Of a stretch of 64,000 bases of DNA, positions 8,230 through 18,098 are shown piece by piece (the stretch's first letter is position 1; the number at the start of each line of letters is the position of its first letter). Below the pieces are notes generated by a model that had not been told where the DNA came from, ran no database searches, and was given only the letters and a program-made list of their open reading frames with translations. Origin of the DNA: an uncultured bacterium (GTDB taxonomy: Bacteria; Planctomycetota; Phycisphaerae; Phycisphaerales; SM1A02). The stretch spans positions 17,627 to 81,626 of the forward strand of contig CAIUGT010000051.1 of assembly GCA_903898755.1 (NCBI GenBank), in the 5' to 3' direction. A program made the position numbers and the translations under genes.

Positions 8230-11200
8230 ATGAAAAACCACCTTCTTTATGCCACGTTCCTGCTTTACATGTTGGCGCACTCTTTGGCGGCGGCGGCGAA
8301 TGTTGACCTGCCACGCTGGCCTTCATTGAGTCCCAACGGGCAAAGCATTGTGTTTTCTTGGCAGGGCGATTTGTGGTTGGCGCCAAGCAGTGGCGGGAAC
8401 GCTGTTCGCATGACCAATCATCCTGCGGAAGAAGCTCGTTCTATTTGGAGTCCGGATGGCTCGACGATTGCGTTTGAAAGTTCGCGCGATGGCTACAGAA
8501 ATATTTGGACCATGCCAGCGACGGGTGGCGATGCGACGCAAATCACCTATGGCGAATCAGCTTGTTTGCTGTCTGATTTTCAAATGAATGAAGCGGGCGT
8601 TCCCACTATTTATTTCTATTCATTGCGCGACTCGGACTTTTATCGTGTGCCCCGTTGTTACAGCGTGCCTGCGACGGGCGGAAGAATCGATCGAATCAAT
8701 CAATCATTGGGCGCCAGTGCGTCGTCCAATGGGCACGGTCAATATTTAATCGAGCGTGGAGGAAGTTCGTGGGCGCGCCGCGGGTATCGCGGTTCAGATC
8801 AGCGCGATGTGTGGCTCTATGACGCGCACAAACCACTTGATCAATCATTTACAAAGCTCACTGATTTTGCGGGAAACGATGGACAAGCGAAATGGTGCGG
8901 GCCAAATCAATATCTCATGCTTTCAGAACGCGATGGCGTCACCAATCTCTATCGACGCAATTTGAATGACGCCCCGAATGCGGCTGGCGAAAAGTTGACC
9001 AACTTTACGGACGATATTGCGTCCTTTGATATTTCAGCCGATGGAAAGACTGCGGTGATCGCAGCATGGGACAAGTTGTACCGCCTTGATCTTGCGACGC
9101 CGCACGCTCTTGCGCAGGAGATCCAACTTTCCGCCGCCGCGGAAACCGCCAGTCCAGTCGGAATTCGAAAAGTTGGAAAAGATATTTCGGAAGCCGCGTT
9201 GAGTCCAGATGGAAAGACCATGGCGTTCGTTGCCTATGGTGATGTTTTTGTGCGAAGCATGGATGACAAGTCACCCGTGGCGCGCGTCACTTCTCCACCC
9301 TCGCGTGAGCGAGATATTGCATGGAGCGCGGACGGAAGTCGTTTGTATTTTGTGACGGACGCCGACGGAAATGAAAATATTGTTGAAGCCATTGTGTCGC
9401 GTACCCGCGGCGAAGTGCGCAAAGAAGCCAAGGCTGCGACTGCCCCGCCGAAGCCAGCAGCAAGTACGGCCGAAACGCCGGCAAATGAAAGCGAAACCAA
9501 AGAAACGAACGCAACCGCGTCCAAAATGGATGCGTCAACACCGAAAGTGAATGAGAAGTCTTTGGAAATGAGTGGCGCAACGAGCGCAAGCACGGCGGAG
9601 AAAAATCCATCCGAGACAAAGGCCGCCGTGGATCATCGACTCGATCCTGATCGCTGGACTGAAGCAGTCGCTTTTGAAATTCGTCCCGTGGTGCATTCTC
9701 AATTGCCAGCGCGCGAACCAACTCCAAGTCCAGATGGAAAAATGCTGGCCTATCGCAAGGGCAATGACTTGATGATTTTAAATTTGGCCACAAATGAAAG
9801 CGCCACATTGCGTGAAGGCTGGGATTCTGAACTTGAGTTCCAATGGAGCCCGGATGCGAAATGGATTGCGTTTGCGCAAGACGACCGCGATTTTAATCGT
9901 GACATTTGGCTTGTGCCCGTGGATGGATCCAAAGCGCCTGTCAATATCACGCGCCACCCCGACAATGATCATGCTCCAAGGTTCAGCGCTGACGGAAAGC
10001 TGTTGGCGTTCCTTTCGGACCGCGTGAACAACGAGGCGGATGTCTTTGTTGTTGCTCTGGATAAATCCGTTGATGGATTTTCCGCCGCGGAACAAGAGAC
10101 GTATTTCAAGGATGCAAACGAAGCAGTGAAAAAGCGCAAGCCTCCCGCCGCGCCAGGAGCCAAGAAAAAACCGAAGAAGGCTGAGGATAAAAAAGAAAGC
10201 GCAGCCATCGATGATGCGCCCAAAGATGGTGAAGCGAAGGCGGGCGATGACAAAGATGGCGACGAGAAAAAAAATGGCGAGAAGCCCGTGGTCGCATCCA
10301 ATGACAAAGACAACGCCGCCAAGAAAAATACGACCGAGTCACCCAACGCTGACGAATCAAAAGAAACCTACACATATGATTTGGATGACGCCTATTTGCG
10401 TGTTCGAAGATTGACACGCATTGCGGGCGAAGAGACTGGTCTGGTGATCACTCCAAGCGGCGATCGCCTTCTTTTCACAGGAAATGACGGCGGACCGGGC
10501 GTATTTAGCGTGAAGTGGGATGGCACCGATCAGAAAAAACTTGCGCCAGCGGGCAAGGTGATTCAAATCAATTTAGTGGGCGACAAAATTGTTTTGACCA
10601 ACGCAGGGAAAATCAGCACCACCGGCTTGTCTGGCGGCGAAGCCAAGTCTGTTGACTTTGAGGCGGACACCGCGATTGATCCCGTTGCATGGAATGATCA
10701 TCGGTTTGAGGAAGCCGCGCGCGTGGTGGGCGAAATCTTTTACGACCCAACCATGAAAGGCTTGGACTGGGACGCTTTGACCGAGCGTTATAAAAAACTT
10801 GCCCACTCCGCTCGCACCGACGGTGAATTTGAATGGGTCATGGCGCGACTCCTTGGGGAACTCAACGCGAGCCATCTTGGAGTTTCGCTTGCCGCAGACA
10901 CCTCCAACACAAGCCGCCAGCCCATTGGCCGCTTGGGTATTCGCACGCGCATGGTTGCGGACGGATTTGAAGTGACCGAAGTGTTCGCCAAAAGTCCCTC
11001 CGCCTTGAGTCAAACGCCACTGCTTGCTGGCGATGTGATTGTGGCCGTTGGCGGAGAACCGCTGGCCGCAAACGAAGTTCTTGAACAACGCCTTCGTGGC
11101 AAAGCCGGTCTTGAAACACTTGTATCCGTTCGTCGAAATAAAAAAGACGGCGCGCCTGTCAACATTGATTGCTTGATCACGCCCTGCACGGGCGCGCAAG

Positions 11201-11895
11201 AATCGGATTTGGCATATCAACATGAAGTGCTTCAAAACGCGGCGCTGGTGAATGATTGGAGCCATGGACGAATTGGCTACTTGCACATTCAAAGCATGAG
11301 TCAAGCCAGCTTGGATGAATTTGAGCGCGACCTTTGCGCTGCGGCGCAAGGCAAGGATGGCTTGCTTGTTGATGTTCGCAACAATGGTGGTGGAAGCACC
11401 GCGGACCGTGTGCTGGCAAGTTTGATGTCACCCGTGCATGCGTACACCGTCCCGCGCGGCGCGGATCGTGCATATACAAACGGATATCCGCAAGATCGCT
11501 TGTTCATTCAGCGTTGGACTTTGCCGGCAAACATGCTGTGCAACGAAAAGAGTTTTTCCAACGCGGAAATTGTCAGCCATGCGTTTAAAAATTTAAAGCG
11601 TGGATCTTTAGTGGGCGAGCAAACATACGGCGGAGTGATTTCTACTGGCAGCACGTCACTCACGGATGGGACAACCATTCGCACGCCGTTTCGCGGTTGG
11701 TACACGCTTGACGGCGCCGACATGGAAAATAATGGGGCTATGCCCACTGTCCGCGTTCCAGCGAATCCAATTGATGAGCACAACAAGTTCGACGCGCAAT
11801 TACGCGCCGCGGTAGATGATTTAATGAAACGGTTACCAGAAACGCAAGCGCAACCAACCGCGGATGCGCCCAAGGCGAACATGAATCCATCTTAA
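8230..11895 (+). CDS. Secreted Tricorn-type protease
   Basis: This is a large S41-family serine protease with Tricorn architecture, expected to degrade oligopeptides. After a signal peptide (about 1-22) come WD40/TolB-like propeller repeats with WSPDG/LSPDG motifs, a core helical domain, a PDZ domain near 900-990 and the S41 peptidase domain. Probable catalytic residues are His1012 in WSHGRIGYLHI and the nucleophile Ser1108 in NEKSFSNAE, which aligns with the Ser of other S41 proteases; RNNGGG lies between them. Two charged low-complexity inserts interrupt the propeller region (about 390-470 and 630-715, rich in Lys, Glu, Ala, Asp). The 1221-residue length is somewhat above the roughly 1,070 of archaeal Tricorn because of them. 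The signal peptide implies export, unlike the cytosolic archaeal enzyme. Confidence 0.9.
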   Translation: MKNHLLYATFLLYMLAHSLAAAANVDLPRWPSLSPNGQSIVFSWQGDLWLAPSSGGNAVRMTNHPAEEARSIWSPDGSTIAFESSRDGYRNIWTMPATGGDATQITYGESACLLSDFQMNEAGVPTIYFYSLRDSDFYRVPRCYSVPATGGRIDRINQSLGASASSNGHGQYLIERGGSSWARRGYRGSDQRDVWLYDAHKPLDQSFTKLTDFAGNDGQAKWCGPNQYLMLSERDGVTNLYRRNLNDAPNAAGEKLTNFTDDIASFDISADGKTAVIAAWDKLYRLDLATPHALAQEIQLSAAAETASPVGIRKVGKDISEAALSPDGKTMAFVAYGDVFVRSMDDKSPVARVTSPPSRERDIAWSADGSRLYFVTDADGNENIVEAIVSRTRGEVRKEAKAATAPPKPAASTAETPANESETKETNATASKMDASTPKVNEKSLEMSGATSASTAEKNPSETKAAVDHRLDPDRWTEAVAFEIRPVVHSQLPAREPTPSPDGKMLAYRKGNDLMILNLATNESATLREGWDSELEFQWSPDAKWIAFAQDDRDFNRDIWLVPVDGSKAPVNITRHPDNDHAPRFSADGKLLAFLSDRVNNEADVFVVALDKSVDGFSAAEQETYFKDANEAVKKRKPPAAPGAKKKPKKAEDKKESAAIDDAPKDGEAKAGDDKDGDEKKNGEKPVVASNDKDNAAKKNTTESPNADESKETYTYDLDDAYLRVRRLTRIAGEETGLVITPSGDRLLFTGNDGGPGVFSVKWDGTDQKKLAPAGKVIQINLVGDKIVLTNAGKISTTGLSGGEAKSVDFEADTAIDPVAWNDHRFEEAARVVGEIFYDPTMKGLDWDALTERYKKLAHSARTDGEFEWVMARLLGELNASHLGVSLAADTSNTSRQPIGRLGIRTRMVADGFEVTEVFAKSPSALSQTPLLAGDVIVAVGGEPLAANEVLEQRLRGKAGLETLVSVRRNKKDGAPVNIDCLITPCTGAQESDLAYQHEVLQNAALVNDWSHGRIGYLHIQSMSQASLDEFERDLCAAAQGKDGLLVDVRNNGGGSTADRVLASLMSPVHAYTVPRGADRAYTNGYPQDRLFIQRWTLPANMLCNEKSFSNAEIVSHAFKNLKRGSLVGEQTYGGVISTGSTSLTDGTTIRTPFRGWYTLDGADMENNGAMPTVRVPANPIDEHNKFDAQLRAAVDDLMKRLPETQAQPTADAPKANMNPS

Positions 11896-11936
11896 AAACA
11901 TTCGCAATACAAACAGCGTCGCTTGAATAAAATTGA

Positions 11937-12542
11937 TTAGGCAGGAAACGCTTCGCGATAATCGGCCATTGAAGCTTCCACAACCGTGCGCGCGCGCTCA
12001 ACTCCGTAGATTATTTTTACTTGCACGGTGGACTGTTCGCCTGGACGCATTTTGTAGGTGAGAAAATAATGTTGCATGCGCTCCACAAGTCGCGGCGGCA
12101 GATCACTAATATCACGCGCTTCGGACCAAATGGCGTCGTCCTTCAGCACGGCCACAATCTTGTCGTCCGCTTGACCGTTGTCCTCCATTAAAAGCCCGCC
12201 AAGAACGCGTGTTTCAAGAATCACCTCCACGCGATCAATGGGCCGCTCCGAAAGCACGCAAATATCCAGCGGATCATTGTCGCCGCTTTGAATACCACCA
12301 ACTTTGGCTACCCGCGGACCGCAAAGCGTTTTTGGAATAAATCCGTACAGCGTTGGCGGCGTGCTACTTGTGCGCTGCGGACGATCCACACGTAAAAACC
12401 CACTGCGCTTATCCACTTCATATTTCACCAGATCAAACGGCGTGATCTCTATATATGCGTTCATTAAATCAGGCGGTGAGGTGCCCGCGTCCAGTCCATG
12501 CCAAGGATGCGGTCGATAGTGGTAATACGGCGGCTGAATCAC
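11937..12542 (-). CDS. ppa: Inorganic pyrophosphatase (family I)
   Basis: This is a soluble magnesium-dependent pyrophosphatase, hydrolysing PPi from biosynthetic reactions. Family features include the N-terminal PWHGLD, the [14 protein letters not shown] stretch, YGFIPKT and the metal-binding run [12 protein letters not shown]. The 201-residue length fits the larger bacterial/eukaryotic-like type. The start is a GTG whose bases overlap the stop codon of the SWIM-protein gene (GTGA), so it is the last gene of a translationally coupled chain SNF2 helicase, SWIM protein, pyrophosphatase. That partnership is unusual for a housekeeping pyrophosphatase. An internal ATG (residue 27) would remove the PWHGLD motif and is unlikely. 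Confidence 0.92.
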   Translation of the reverse strand: MIQPPYYHYRPHPWHGLDAGTSPPDLMNAYIEITPFDLVKYEVDKRSGFLRVDRPQRTSSTPPTLYGFIPKTLCGPRVAKVGGIQSGDNDPLDICVLSERPIDRVEVILETRVLGGLLMEDNGQADDKIVAVLKDDAIWSEARDISDLPPRLVERMQHYFLTYKMRPGEQSTVQVKIIYGVERARTVVEASMADYREAFPA

Positions 12543-13432
12543 GGAGTGCTTTCGTCAATGCGTTGGCGCAATTCGATCACTTTGGCGCGCAGACTGTCCT
12601 GCACGCTGGCAAGCAAACCAACCAGTGGAAATTTTCCTCCTAGCGGACTTGCGCCAAGGCGACGAAGCACCGCATGCGGAATATGTTCTTGAGCGGGCAA
12701 CGCTTGAAAGTCATTTAACTTCCGTCCTGGTCGCCAAAATTCATTCAAGCAATTTTCAAGCGGTGGCAACTTGGCTTTTTGCGAAGGCAATTGAACGCTC
12801 TGATGGCTTTGACTCACACCCGCGGAGTGAACATTGCGGGCTTCTTGCAAACGCTCAAGCAACTTTGTTCCAGGTAAACCACGCAACGCGAAAATGACAA
12901 GCGGGTCAACTTCAATGCGCTCCGCAAGTAAATACGTCACAGCCACAATGTGCTTGCAAGGAATTTTTTCCCCGCAGTCGCACGCAAGAGTGACATCTTT
13001 CCAACTATGCGGCAGCAATTGCACTTGGCATTCTTGGAAGACCTCTTCAATGTCAACGGGCATTTCGCCTACAAGTAATTTGGCGGAAAACACGGCTTCT
13101 TTGGCCATGAGTTGCACCACCTCGGACCACTTTTCCGGCGTGAGATGCTCCAATGAAATGCGCACGCTGTAAGGCTTAAAGGCGCGCCCCTGAACTTGGG
13201 CTTCCACCGAACCCGCGTCGACAGAAAAGCTGGCGAGCTGGCCACTGAGGGCGTATTCCATGCCCAACACTTGCGCGCCAAATGATGTTTTCTCTTGAAT
13301 GGATTGCACAAATGCCATCGCTGTCCACGGCAATTCTTCCAGGCCGTTTTTGCGGCGAAATTTAATTCCGTGTCGCACACGTCGTGGCGCGTCTGGTTTT
13401 TTTGGTTGGCCAGCGGCCGAATTAAAATTCAT
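12539..13432 (-). CDS. SWIM zinc-finger protein
   Basis: This is a 297-residue protein with a SWIM zinc-binding motif, CxC...CxH, at Cys151, Cys153, Cys159 and His161 ([13 protein letters not shown]), preceded by a beta-rich region in which the typical Leu/Trp pattern of the family is visible. SWIM proteins of this type are regularly encoded next to SNF2-family helicases and are thought to bind DNA or partner proteins for them. Here the start overlaps the stop of the SNF2 gene by four bases (ATGA), and the gene's own stop overlaps the pyrophosphatase start. The C-terminal 100 residues show no recognised domain. Confidence 0.88.
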   Translation of the reverse strand: MNFNSAAGQPKKPDAPRRVRHGIKFRRKNGLEELPWTAMAFVQSIQEKTSFGAQVLGMEYALSGQLASFSVDAGSVEAQVQGRAFKPYSVRISLEHLTPEKWSEVVQLMAKEAVFSAKLLVGEMPVDIEEVFQECQVQLLPHSWKDVTLACDCGEKIPCKHIVAVTYLLAERIEVDPLVIFALRGLPGTKLLERLQEARNVHSAGVSQSHQSVQLPSQKAKLPPLENCLNEFWRPGRKLNDFQALPAQEHIPHAVLRRLGASPLGGKFPLVGLLASVQDSLRAKVIELRQRIDESTP

Positions 13433-16400
13433 ACATCCTCCAACGCTGTGGTGCGAAGAGAAAGAATCTCTCGCAATTGTCCGGTGCTGAGTTCAGTAAG
13501 CCACGCTTCGCCGCTGGAAATAATCTGCGTCGCCAACTCCATCTTTTGTTGAATCATTTGATCGATGCGCTCTTCAAGCGTTCCATCCGAGATCATTTTG
13601 TGCACATTCACCGTACGCAATTGACCGATGCGGAATGCGCGATCGGTCGCTTGGTTTTCAACCGCGGGATTCCACCAACGGTCGTAATGAAACACATGAT
13701 TGGCGGCCGTTAAATTCAAACCAACTCCACCGGCCTTCAAACTCAGAACAAAAATCGGCGCCGTTCCTTGCGGATCTTGGAAGCGATCCACAAATTGATC
13801 GCGCTTGGCTTGCGGCGTTCCACCGTGCAAGAACAATGATTCGGTGTCCAACTCGCGGCGAATCATGGTCACAAGAAGATGGCCCATCTGTCGATACTGC
13901 GTGAAGATGAGCGCGCGATCGCCCGCCGCAACCACTTCCTCCAACATTTCAATCAGGCGCGTGCTCTTGCCGCTTCGACTTGAAAGCGAGCGGTCGCCGC
14001 GGCTTTCAGGAATGGCGAGCGCAGTGTCGAGCGAATCGTCGGACTCGCCAATGTTCTTCAGCGCGTCCTCCGTGGCGATATCTGGCAATTGCGTCTGGCG
14101 TAAGAAATGCAGCGGATGATTGCAAATTTGTTTCAACTTCACCAACGCGCTCAGCACCAATCCACGTCGACGCAAACCTTCGGCGCGGTCAACCTTGGAA
14201 AGCATCTCCTCCACCACTTGGTCGTACAAGGTGATTTGCTCGTTGGTCAACGGAACATGTTCGCGCGACTCAATGAGCGGCGGCAAATCGCTAATGACAT
14301 TCAAGTCCGTCTTCAGGCGGCGCAACACAAATGGTCGCACCAAATTGCGCAACTTCTCCGCGCGATTGCGATCGCGATGGCGCTCGATTGGAACGGCGAA
14401 GCGGCGCTTAAAATCCGCAAGCGTTCCAAGGTAGCCAGGCGTGCAGAATTCCATGATCGACCACAACTCGGTCAAACGATTTTCAACCGGCGTACCCGTC
14501 AACGCAATGCGATGGTCCGATTGAATAGCGCGAATGGCCGCGGTTTGCTTGGTGGGAGGATTCTTAATGTGTTGCGCTTCGTCAAGAGCAACGCGGCGCC
14601 AAGAGATCTTCTCCAAGTCTTCCTGATCACGGGCAACCAAGGCGTACGTGGTAATGACCACATCGGATTTCTCCGCCACTTCCTTCAGCTTTTCGCCTTG
14701 TGGACGATCAAGTCCGTGATGAATATGAACGGTTAATTCTGGCGCGAAACGAGTGAGTTCGCGGTTCCAATTTCCAAGCACGCTCATTGGCGCCACCAAC
14801 AATGTTGGACCAACGCGCTCGCCTTCGGGACAGTCTTGTCGCTCGATCTGAAGCAGCGCGATCAACTGAATTGTTTTTCCAAGACCCATGTCATCCGCAA
14901 GACACGCGCCAAGACCGTAACGACCCAGGAACGCAAGCCATCGAAGACCCGACAATTGATAAGGCCGCAGCGAACCTTGGAATAATTTTGGTTGCTCCAA
15001 TTGCGGCATGCGATCAACCGCTTCGATTGGTCCAAACACTTCCGCGACCCAACCTTTGGCGTCCATGCCCACTACTGGAATTCCACTTGCGTCATCGGCC
15101 GCGCCGTGCGCCAAACGCAACGCCTCCAGCAAGGACATTTGTCCACCTGGATGTTGCTTCAAGAATTTCAAACCTGCTTCAAGATCTTCCTTGCGCATTT
15201 CAACCCAACGGTTGTTGATGCGCACCAACGGCGAACCTTTGCGCGCCAACGCTTCAAAGGCCTCCATGGTGAGGGGTTGATCACCCAGCGCAATTTGCCA
15301 GGAATAATTCACAACACTGTGCAAGCCAAATCCGCCTTTTCGCCCTGCAACAAGCGAGTTTGTCAACATTTCTGGACTTGGTCCATCGCCCTCAATAAAC
15401 AACTTCGCGCCAATGCGCGTGCTTGAAGCGCCCCACCATTCGGGAACCGTGCACTGCACACCGCTCTCTTCAAGCAGCGGCTTAATGTCGCGCAAGAACA
15501 TATAGGCTTCCGCGGTTGTGAGATCGATTCCGGTTGGAGACGTTTCTTCAAGCGCGTCTTCAAACTTTGGCCACAAACGAGAAACACGCGCGAGCTCACT
15601 TAAGAGCAACTCCGCAGTTTTTTCCGCCGCTTGATTTGCGCCGCCACGACCGGATGCCTGACCCCAAATTGTTTCCGCTTCGATAATCGCTGGCGGATCT
15701 TCTGTCGTGATCAGTTGAAAAGAAAGCCGCCACGGATGCTTGTCCTCTTCACCCTCTTGCTTGGTGAAGAGCGCGCTTGAAGGTTCATCCAGTTGCAACA
15801 GAAGATGCATGGGACGACCTTCGCCAATGTCCTCCAGTATGGCCAACCATTGACGCACACCACGGACCAAACTGACATCGCCCACCGCGAGATTTTTCAC
15901 CTCGATGTTGTTGCCAAGAAGTCCGCCGAGCCACGCCACATGCGGATCAGTTGTGGGGTCGCGATCTTCAATTGCTTCAACGTAATTTTCCGCCAACATC
16001 ACTTGACGCAAGAATGAATCCACGCATGCGTTGAGAAAAGACTCCAACACAAGCCAGCCGTCGCCGGCATGCGCGTCGGTCACAGCCCTACAAATAGGCG
16101 GCATTCCCGCTAAAAGCGTGGCCGCGCGCTCGGCGATGGCCGCATCGTGCAACCATGGCCGCCAATGCGCCTTCACCATGCCGCTGCGATCTTGCTGCAC
16201 GGTTGGAACAACGCGCTGGTCCTCCATGAGCTCCAGACCAAAGCGCGCGGCGGCGCACCAAAATTGAAATTCATGACCGGTGTGTTCGTGATCAAGTCCG
16301 CCGGCATTTTCAAACGCGAGAAGTTTTTCTTGAACTTCATTCACCGCAACAATGATGGTTGGAACTTGCACGGTGTCCAAATGCAAATCCGCTCCGTTGT

Positions 16401-16713
16401 CGACATCCGTGTCCATGGCCACGGCTAGACGATCGCTTGGCGCAGGATTCTTGTGATCAAATGGCAGCACGAGCTGCATTGAACTACTCGATGCATTTTC
16501 AGCGACACCAAATCCCACGCTCGCCACCAGTTGACGCAACTCCGCTTCACCACACGCGAACGGATGATTCAGAATCACTTCTGATTTTGAATCATCAACA
16601 GCTTCAACATTTTTCTTGCCGTTATTGGCTTGCGCCAACTTCAGAAAGAGAGCGCTTGACTCTGCCCAAAGGTGGAGTTGATCACTGTGCCAATTTGCGT
16701 GCAGTACAAACAT
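13429..16713 (-). CDS. SNF2/Swi2-family DNA-dependent ATPase (helicase-like)
   Basis: This is a 1094-residue SNF2-family ATPase of the bacterial HepA/RapA-like group, which uses ATP to move along or remodel protein-DNA complexes. Walker A DDMGLGKTIQ is near residue 608, the DEAQ box DEAQHIKN near 711, motif III LTGTPVENRL soon after, and the C-terminal helicase half has LKAGGVGLNLT and DRAFRIGQ. The first 550 residues are a long N-terminal region with the pattern of SNF2 proteins paired with SWIM proteins. The ATG at 16713 is chosen because the open frame further up runs into the tRNA-Lys gene. It heads the SNF2-SWIM-ppa chain. Confidence 0.9.
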   Translation of the reverse strand: MFVLHANWHSDQLHLWAESSALFLKLAQANNGKKNVEAVDDSKSEVILNHPFACGEAELRQLVASVGFGVAENASSSSMQLVLPFDHKNPAPSDRLAVAMDTDVDNGADLHLDTVQVPTIIVAVNEVQEKLLAFENAGGLDHEHTGHEFQFWCAAARFGLELMEDQRVVPTVQQDRSGMVKAHWRPWLHDAAIAERAATLLAGMPPICRAVTDAHAGDGWLVLESFLNACVDSFLRQVMLAENYVEAIEDRDPTTDPHVAWLGGLLGNNIEVKNLAVGDVSLVRGVRQWLAILEDIGEGRPMHLLLQLDEPSSALFTKQEGEEDKHPWRLSFQLITTEDPPAIIEAETIWGQASGRGGANQAAEKTAELLLSELARVSRLWPKFEDALEETSPTGIDLTTAEAYMFLRDIKPLLEESGVQCTVPEWWGASSTRIGAKLFIEGDGPSPEMLTNSLVAGRKGGFGLHSVVNYSWQIALGDQPLTMEAFEALARKGSPLVRINNRWVEMRKEDLEAGLKFLKQHPGGQMSLLEALRLAHGAADDASGIPVVGMDAKGWVAEVFGPIEAVDRMPQLEQPKLFQGSLRPYQLSGLRWLAFLGRYGLGACLADDMGLGKTIQLIALLQIERQDCPEGERVGPTLLVAPMSVLGNWNRELTRFAPELTVHIHHGLDRPQGEKLKEVAEKSDVVITTYALVARDQEDLEKISWRRVALDEAQHIKNPPTKQTAAIRAIQSDHRIALTGTPVENRLTELWSIMEFCTPGYLGTLADFKRRFAVPIERHRDRNRAEKLRNLVRPFVLRRLKTDLNVISDLPPLIESREHVPLTNEQITLYDQVVEEMLSKVDRAEGLRRRGLVLSALVKLKQICNHPLHFLRQTQLPDIATEDALKNIGESDDSLDTALAIPESRGDRSLSSRSGKSTRLIEMLEEVVAAGDRALIFTQYRQMGHLLVTMIRRELDTESLFLHGGTPQAKRDQFVDRFQDPQGTAPIFVLSLKAGGVGLNLTAANHVFHYDRWWNPAVENQATDRAFRIGQLRTVNVHKMISDGTLEERIDQMIQQKMELATQIISSGEAWLTELSTGQLREILSLRTTALEDV

Positions 16714-16754
16714 CAGGGATACGGATTCTTTTTTGAAAGTGAGCCGAACAAGAA

Positions 16755-16827
16755 TGATTGCGCTGGGACTCGAACCCAGAACATGCTGGTTAAAAGCCGG
16801 CTGCTCTACCAATTGAGCTACGCAATC
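16755..16827 (-). tRNA. tRNA-Lys (anticodon TTT)
   Basis: The minus strand folds as a complete tRNA of 73 bases: acceptor stem GATTGCG/CGCAATC, D arm GCTC...GAGC, anticodon loop CTTTTAA giving TTT (Lys), a five-base variable loop, T arm CTGGG-TTCGAGT-CCCAG and discriminator A. CCA is not encoded. The anticodon stem GCCGG/CCAGC has one C-A mismatch in its middle pair (29-41). The gene lies 41 bases upstream of the SNF2 gene on the same strand. Confidence 0.93.
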
Positions 16828-16885
16828 TCGAACGAAGAATGGTACAGAGATCTGCCTTTTGGTTTTTTAGGTTTTTTTTGGAAAT

Positions 16886-16914
16886 ATTCTAGGACTTTCC
16901 TAAAGTCCGAGAAT
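16886..16914. other. Imperfect hairpin between tRNA-Lys and the xer gene
   Basis: ATTCT-A-GGACTT and AAGTCC-G-AGAAT pair across a five-base loop, giving 11 base pairs with one A-G mismatch, in an AT-rich spacer of about 265 bases. A T-rich run lies on its left on the plus strand, the wrong side for a plus-strand terminator. It might be an operator, a leader hairpin for the recombinase gene or a recombination site; there is no direct evidence for any of these. Confidence 0.3.
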
Positions 16915-17079
16915 AGACTCCTCCGATTATTAGTTATAGATCTTTTGGAATTCCGACAAAGAAGGTCCAAAAACTTCTGTATTTGGGTTTGCAGAACCTA
17001 CGTTTGTATCGGACTGTGTTTCAAGACCAGTTTCATGAGCCGGAAGACGTTTCTGAAGGCGATTGAAATTTAATTTCAT

Positions 17080-17085
17080 AAGGAG
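17080..17085 (+). promoter_or_regulatory. Ribosome-binding site of the xer-type recombinase
   Basis: A perfect AAGGAG lies eight bases before the ATG at 17094. The alternative in-frame GTG at 17085 overlaps this site, so the ATG is the better start. Confidence 0.7.
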
Positions 17086-17093
17086 TGACTGAC

Positions 17094-18086
17094 ATGCATG
17101 TAAATATTCCAATCGTTGATCGTTTCGTTGCGTACCTCGCGGATGAAAGGCACTTCAGCCCGTACACCGGTCGCTGTTATGCGATGGATTTAAGTCAGTA
17201 CACCGATTTCTTGGCCGCTCATGCTAAATTTTCTGTGGATATGGGCGCGGAGAAAACCGCGCTTGAATCCCGCAAAGCAGATGCGAAAGGTCGCAACGCG
17301 ACAAGCCGCATGTTGGCGTGCGACGTGGAAACCTTGCGTGCATTCCTGGCGGACTTGAGTGAAAAGAAATATTCGCTGGCCACCATGGCGCGCAAAATTG
17401 CCACGTTGCGCTCGTTCCATAAGTGGATGGAGAAAACTGGTTTGACTGCCAGCAATCCCATGACCATGATTCGTTCGCCGAAGCAACCCAAGCGTTTGCC
17501 CAAGGCGATCACTGTTGATCAAATTGAGCGGTTGCTTGCTGCGCCCGATGCGGAGGATCTTCTTGGTTCGCGCGACCGCGCCATTCTTGAATCCCTCTAT
17601 GCAACAGGCATGCGCGTCAGCGAAGTTGTTGGCTTGAATCGCGGAGACGTGGTGTTTGATGCGGGATCGGAAAGCGTAAGTTTGCGCGGAAAAGGAAAGC
17701 GTGAACGCATTGTGCCGCTGAATCCAAAAGCTGTTGAATCCGTGCAGAATTACCTTGCAAAACTTGATTCAGAGCGCACTGTTGGTCGCACTCCAACTTC
17801 CCCGCTGTTCGTGAATAAAAATGGAACGCGCTTGAGCACGCGCTCGGTGCGTCGCAAGGTTGCAAAATATCTGGTGCAAGCTGGTCTTGATCCAGACATC
17901 AGTCCGCACACCATTCGACATTCATTTGCCACGCATCTCTTAATGAGCGACGGCGTGAATTTGCGCGAGGTGCAGGAATTGCTTGGACATCAAAGTTTAA
18001 GCAGCACTCAAATTTATACGCATCTCACATCGTCACGCACCCGCGAGGTCTATGACAAGGCTCACCCGCGAGCCGAAGCAAGTTGA
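17094..18086 (+). CDS. xerD: Xer-type tyrosine recombinase
   Basis: This is a site-specific tyrosine recombinase of 330 residues, the XerC/XerD type that resolves chromosome dimers at dif. The N-terminal SAM-like DNA-binding domain (about 1-110) is followed by the catalytic domain with Arg174 (GMRVSE), a Lys in the beta-hairpin RGKGKRE, His272 and Arg275 (HTIRHSFATH), His299 (LGHQS) and the nucleophile Tyr308 (QIYTHL). A slightly long N-terminal insert rich in Ala, Lys and Arg lies near residues 45-75. No attachment site, excisionase or phage genes are nearby, which favours a housekeeping Xer over an integron or phage integrase. XerC and XerD cannot be told apart by eye, so the symbol is tentative. 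Confidence 0.88.
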   Translation: MHVNIPIVDRFVAYLADERHFSPYTGRCYAMDLSQYTDFLAAHAKFSVDMGAEKTALESRKADAKGRNATSRMLACDVETLRAFLADLSEKKYSLATMARKIATLRSFHKWMEKTGLTASNPMTMIRSPKQPKRLPKAITVDQIERLLAAPDAEDLLGSRDRAILESLYATGMRVSEVVGLNRGDVVFDAGSESVSLRGKGKRERIVPLNPKAVESVQNYLAKLDSERTVGRTPTSPLFVNKNGTRLSTRSVRRKVAKYLVQAGLDPDISPHTIRHSFATHLLMSDGVNLREVQELLGHQSLSSTQIYTHLTSSRTREVYDKAHPRAEAS

Positions 18087-18098
18087 ACTGAAGCGCGT

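Noticed and set aside
10573..11349. Minus-strand frame of 258 codons
   Set aside because: It is antisense to the Tricorn protease, which has clear catalytic motifs; no ribosome-binding site or family resemblance is seen.
17094..18086. Integrase of a mobile element
   Set aside because: Despite the tRNA nearby, no attachment repeats, excisionase or cargo genes were seen, and purEK follows at once. A housekeeping Xer is the simpler reading.
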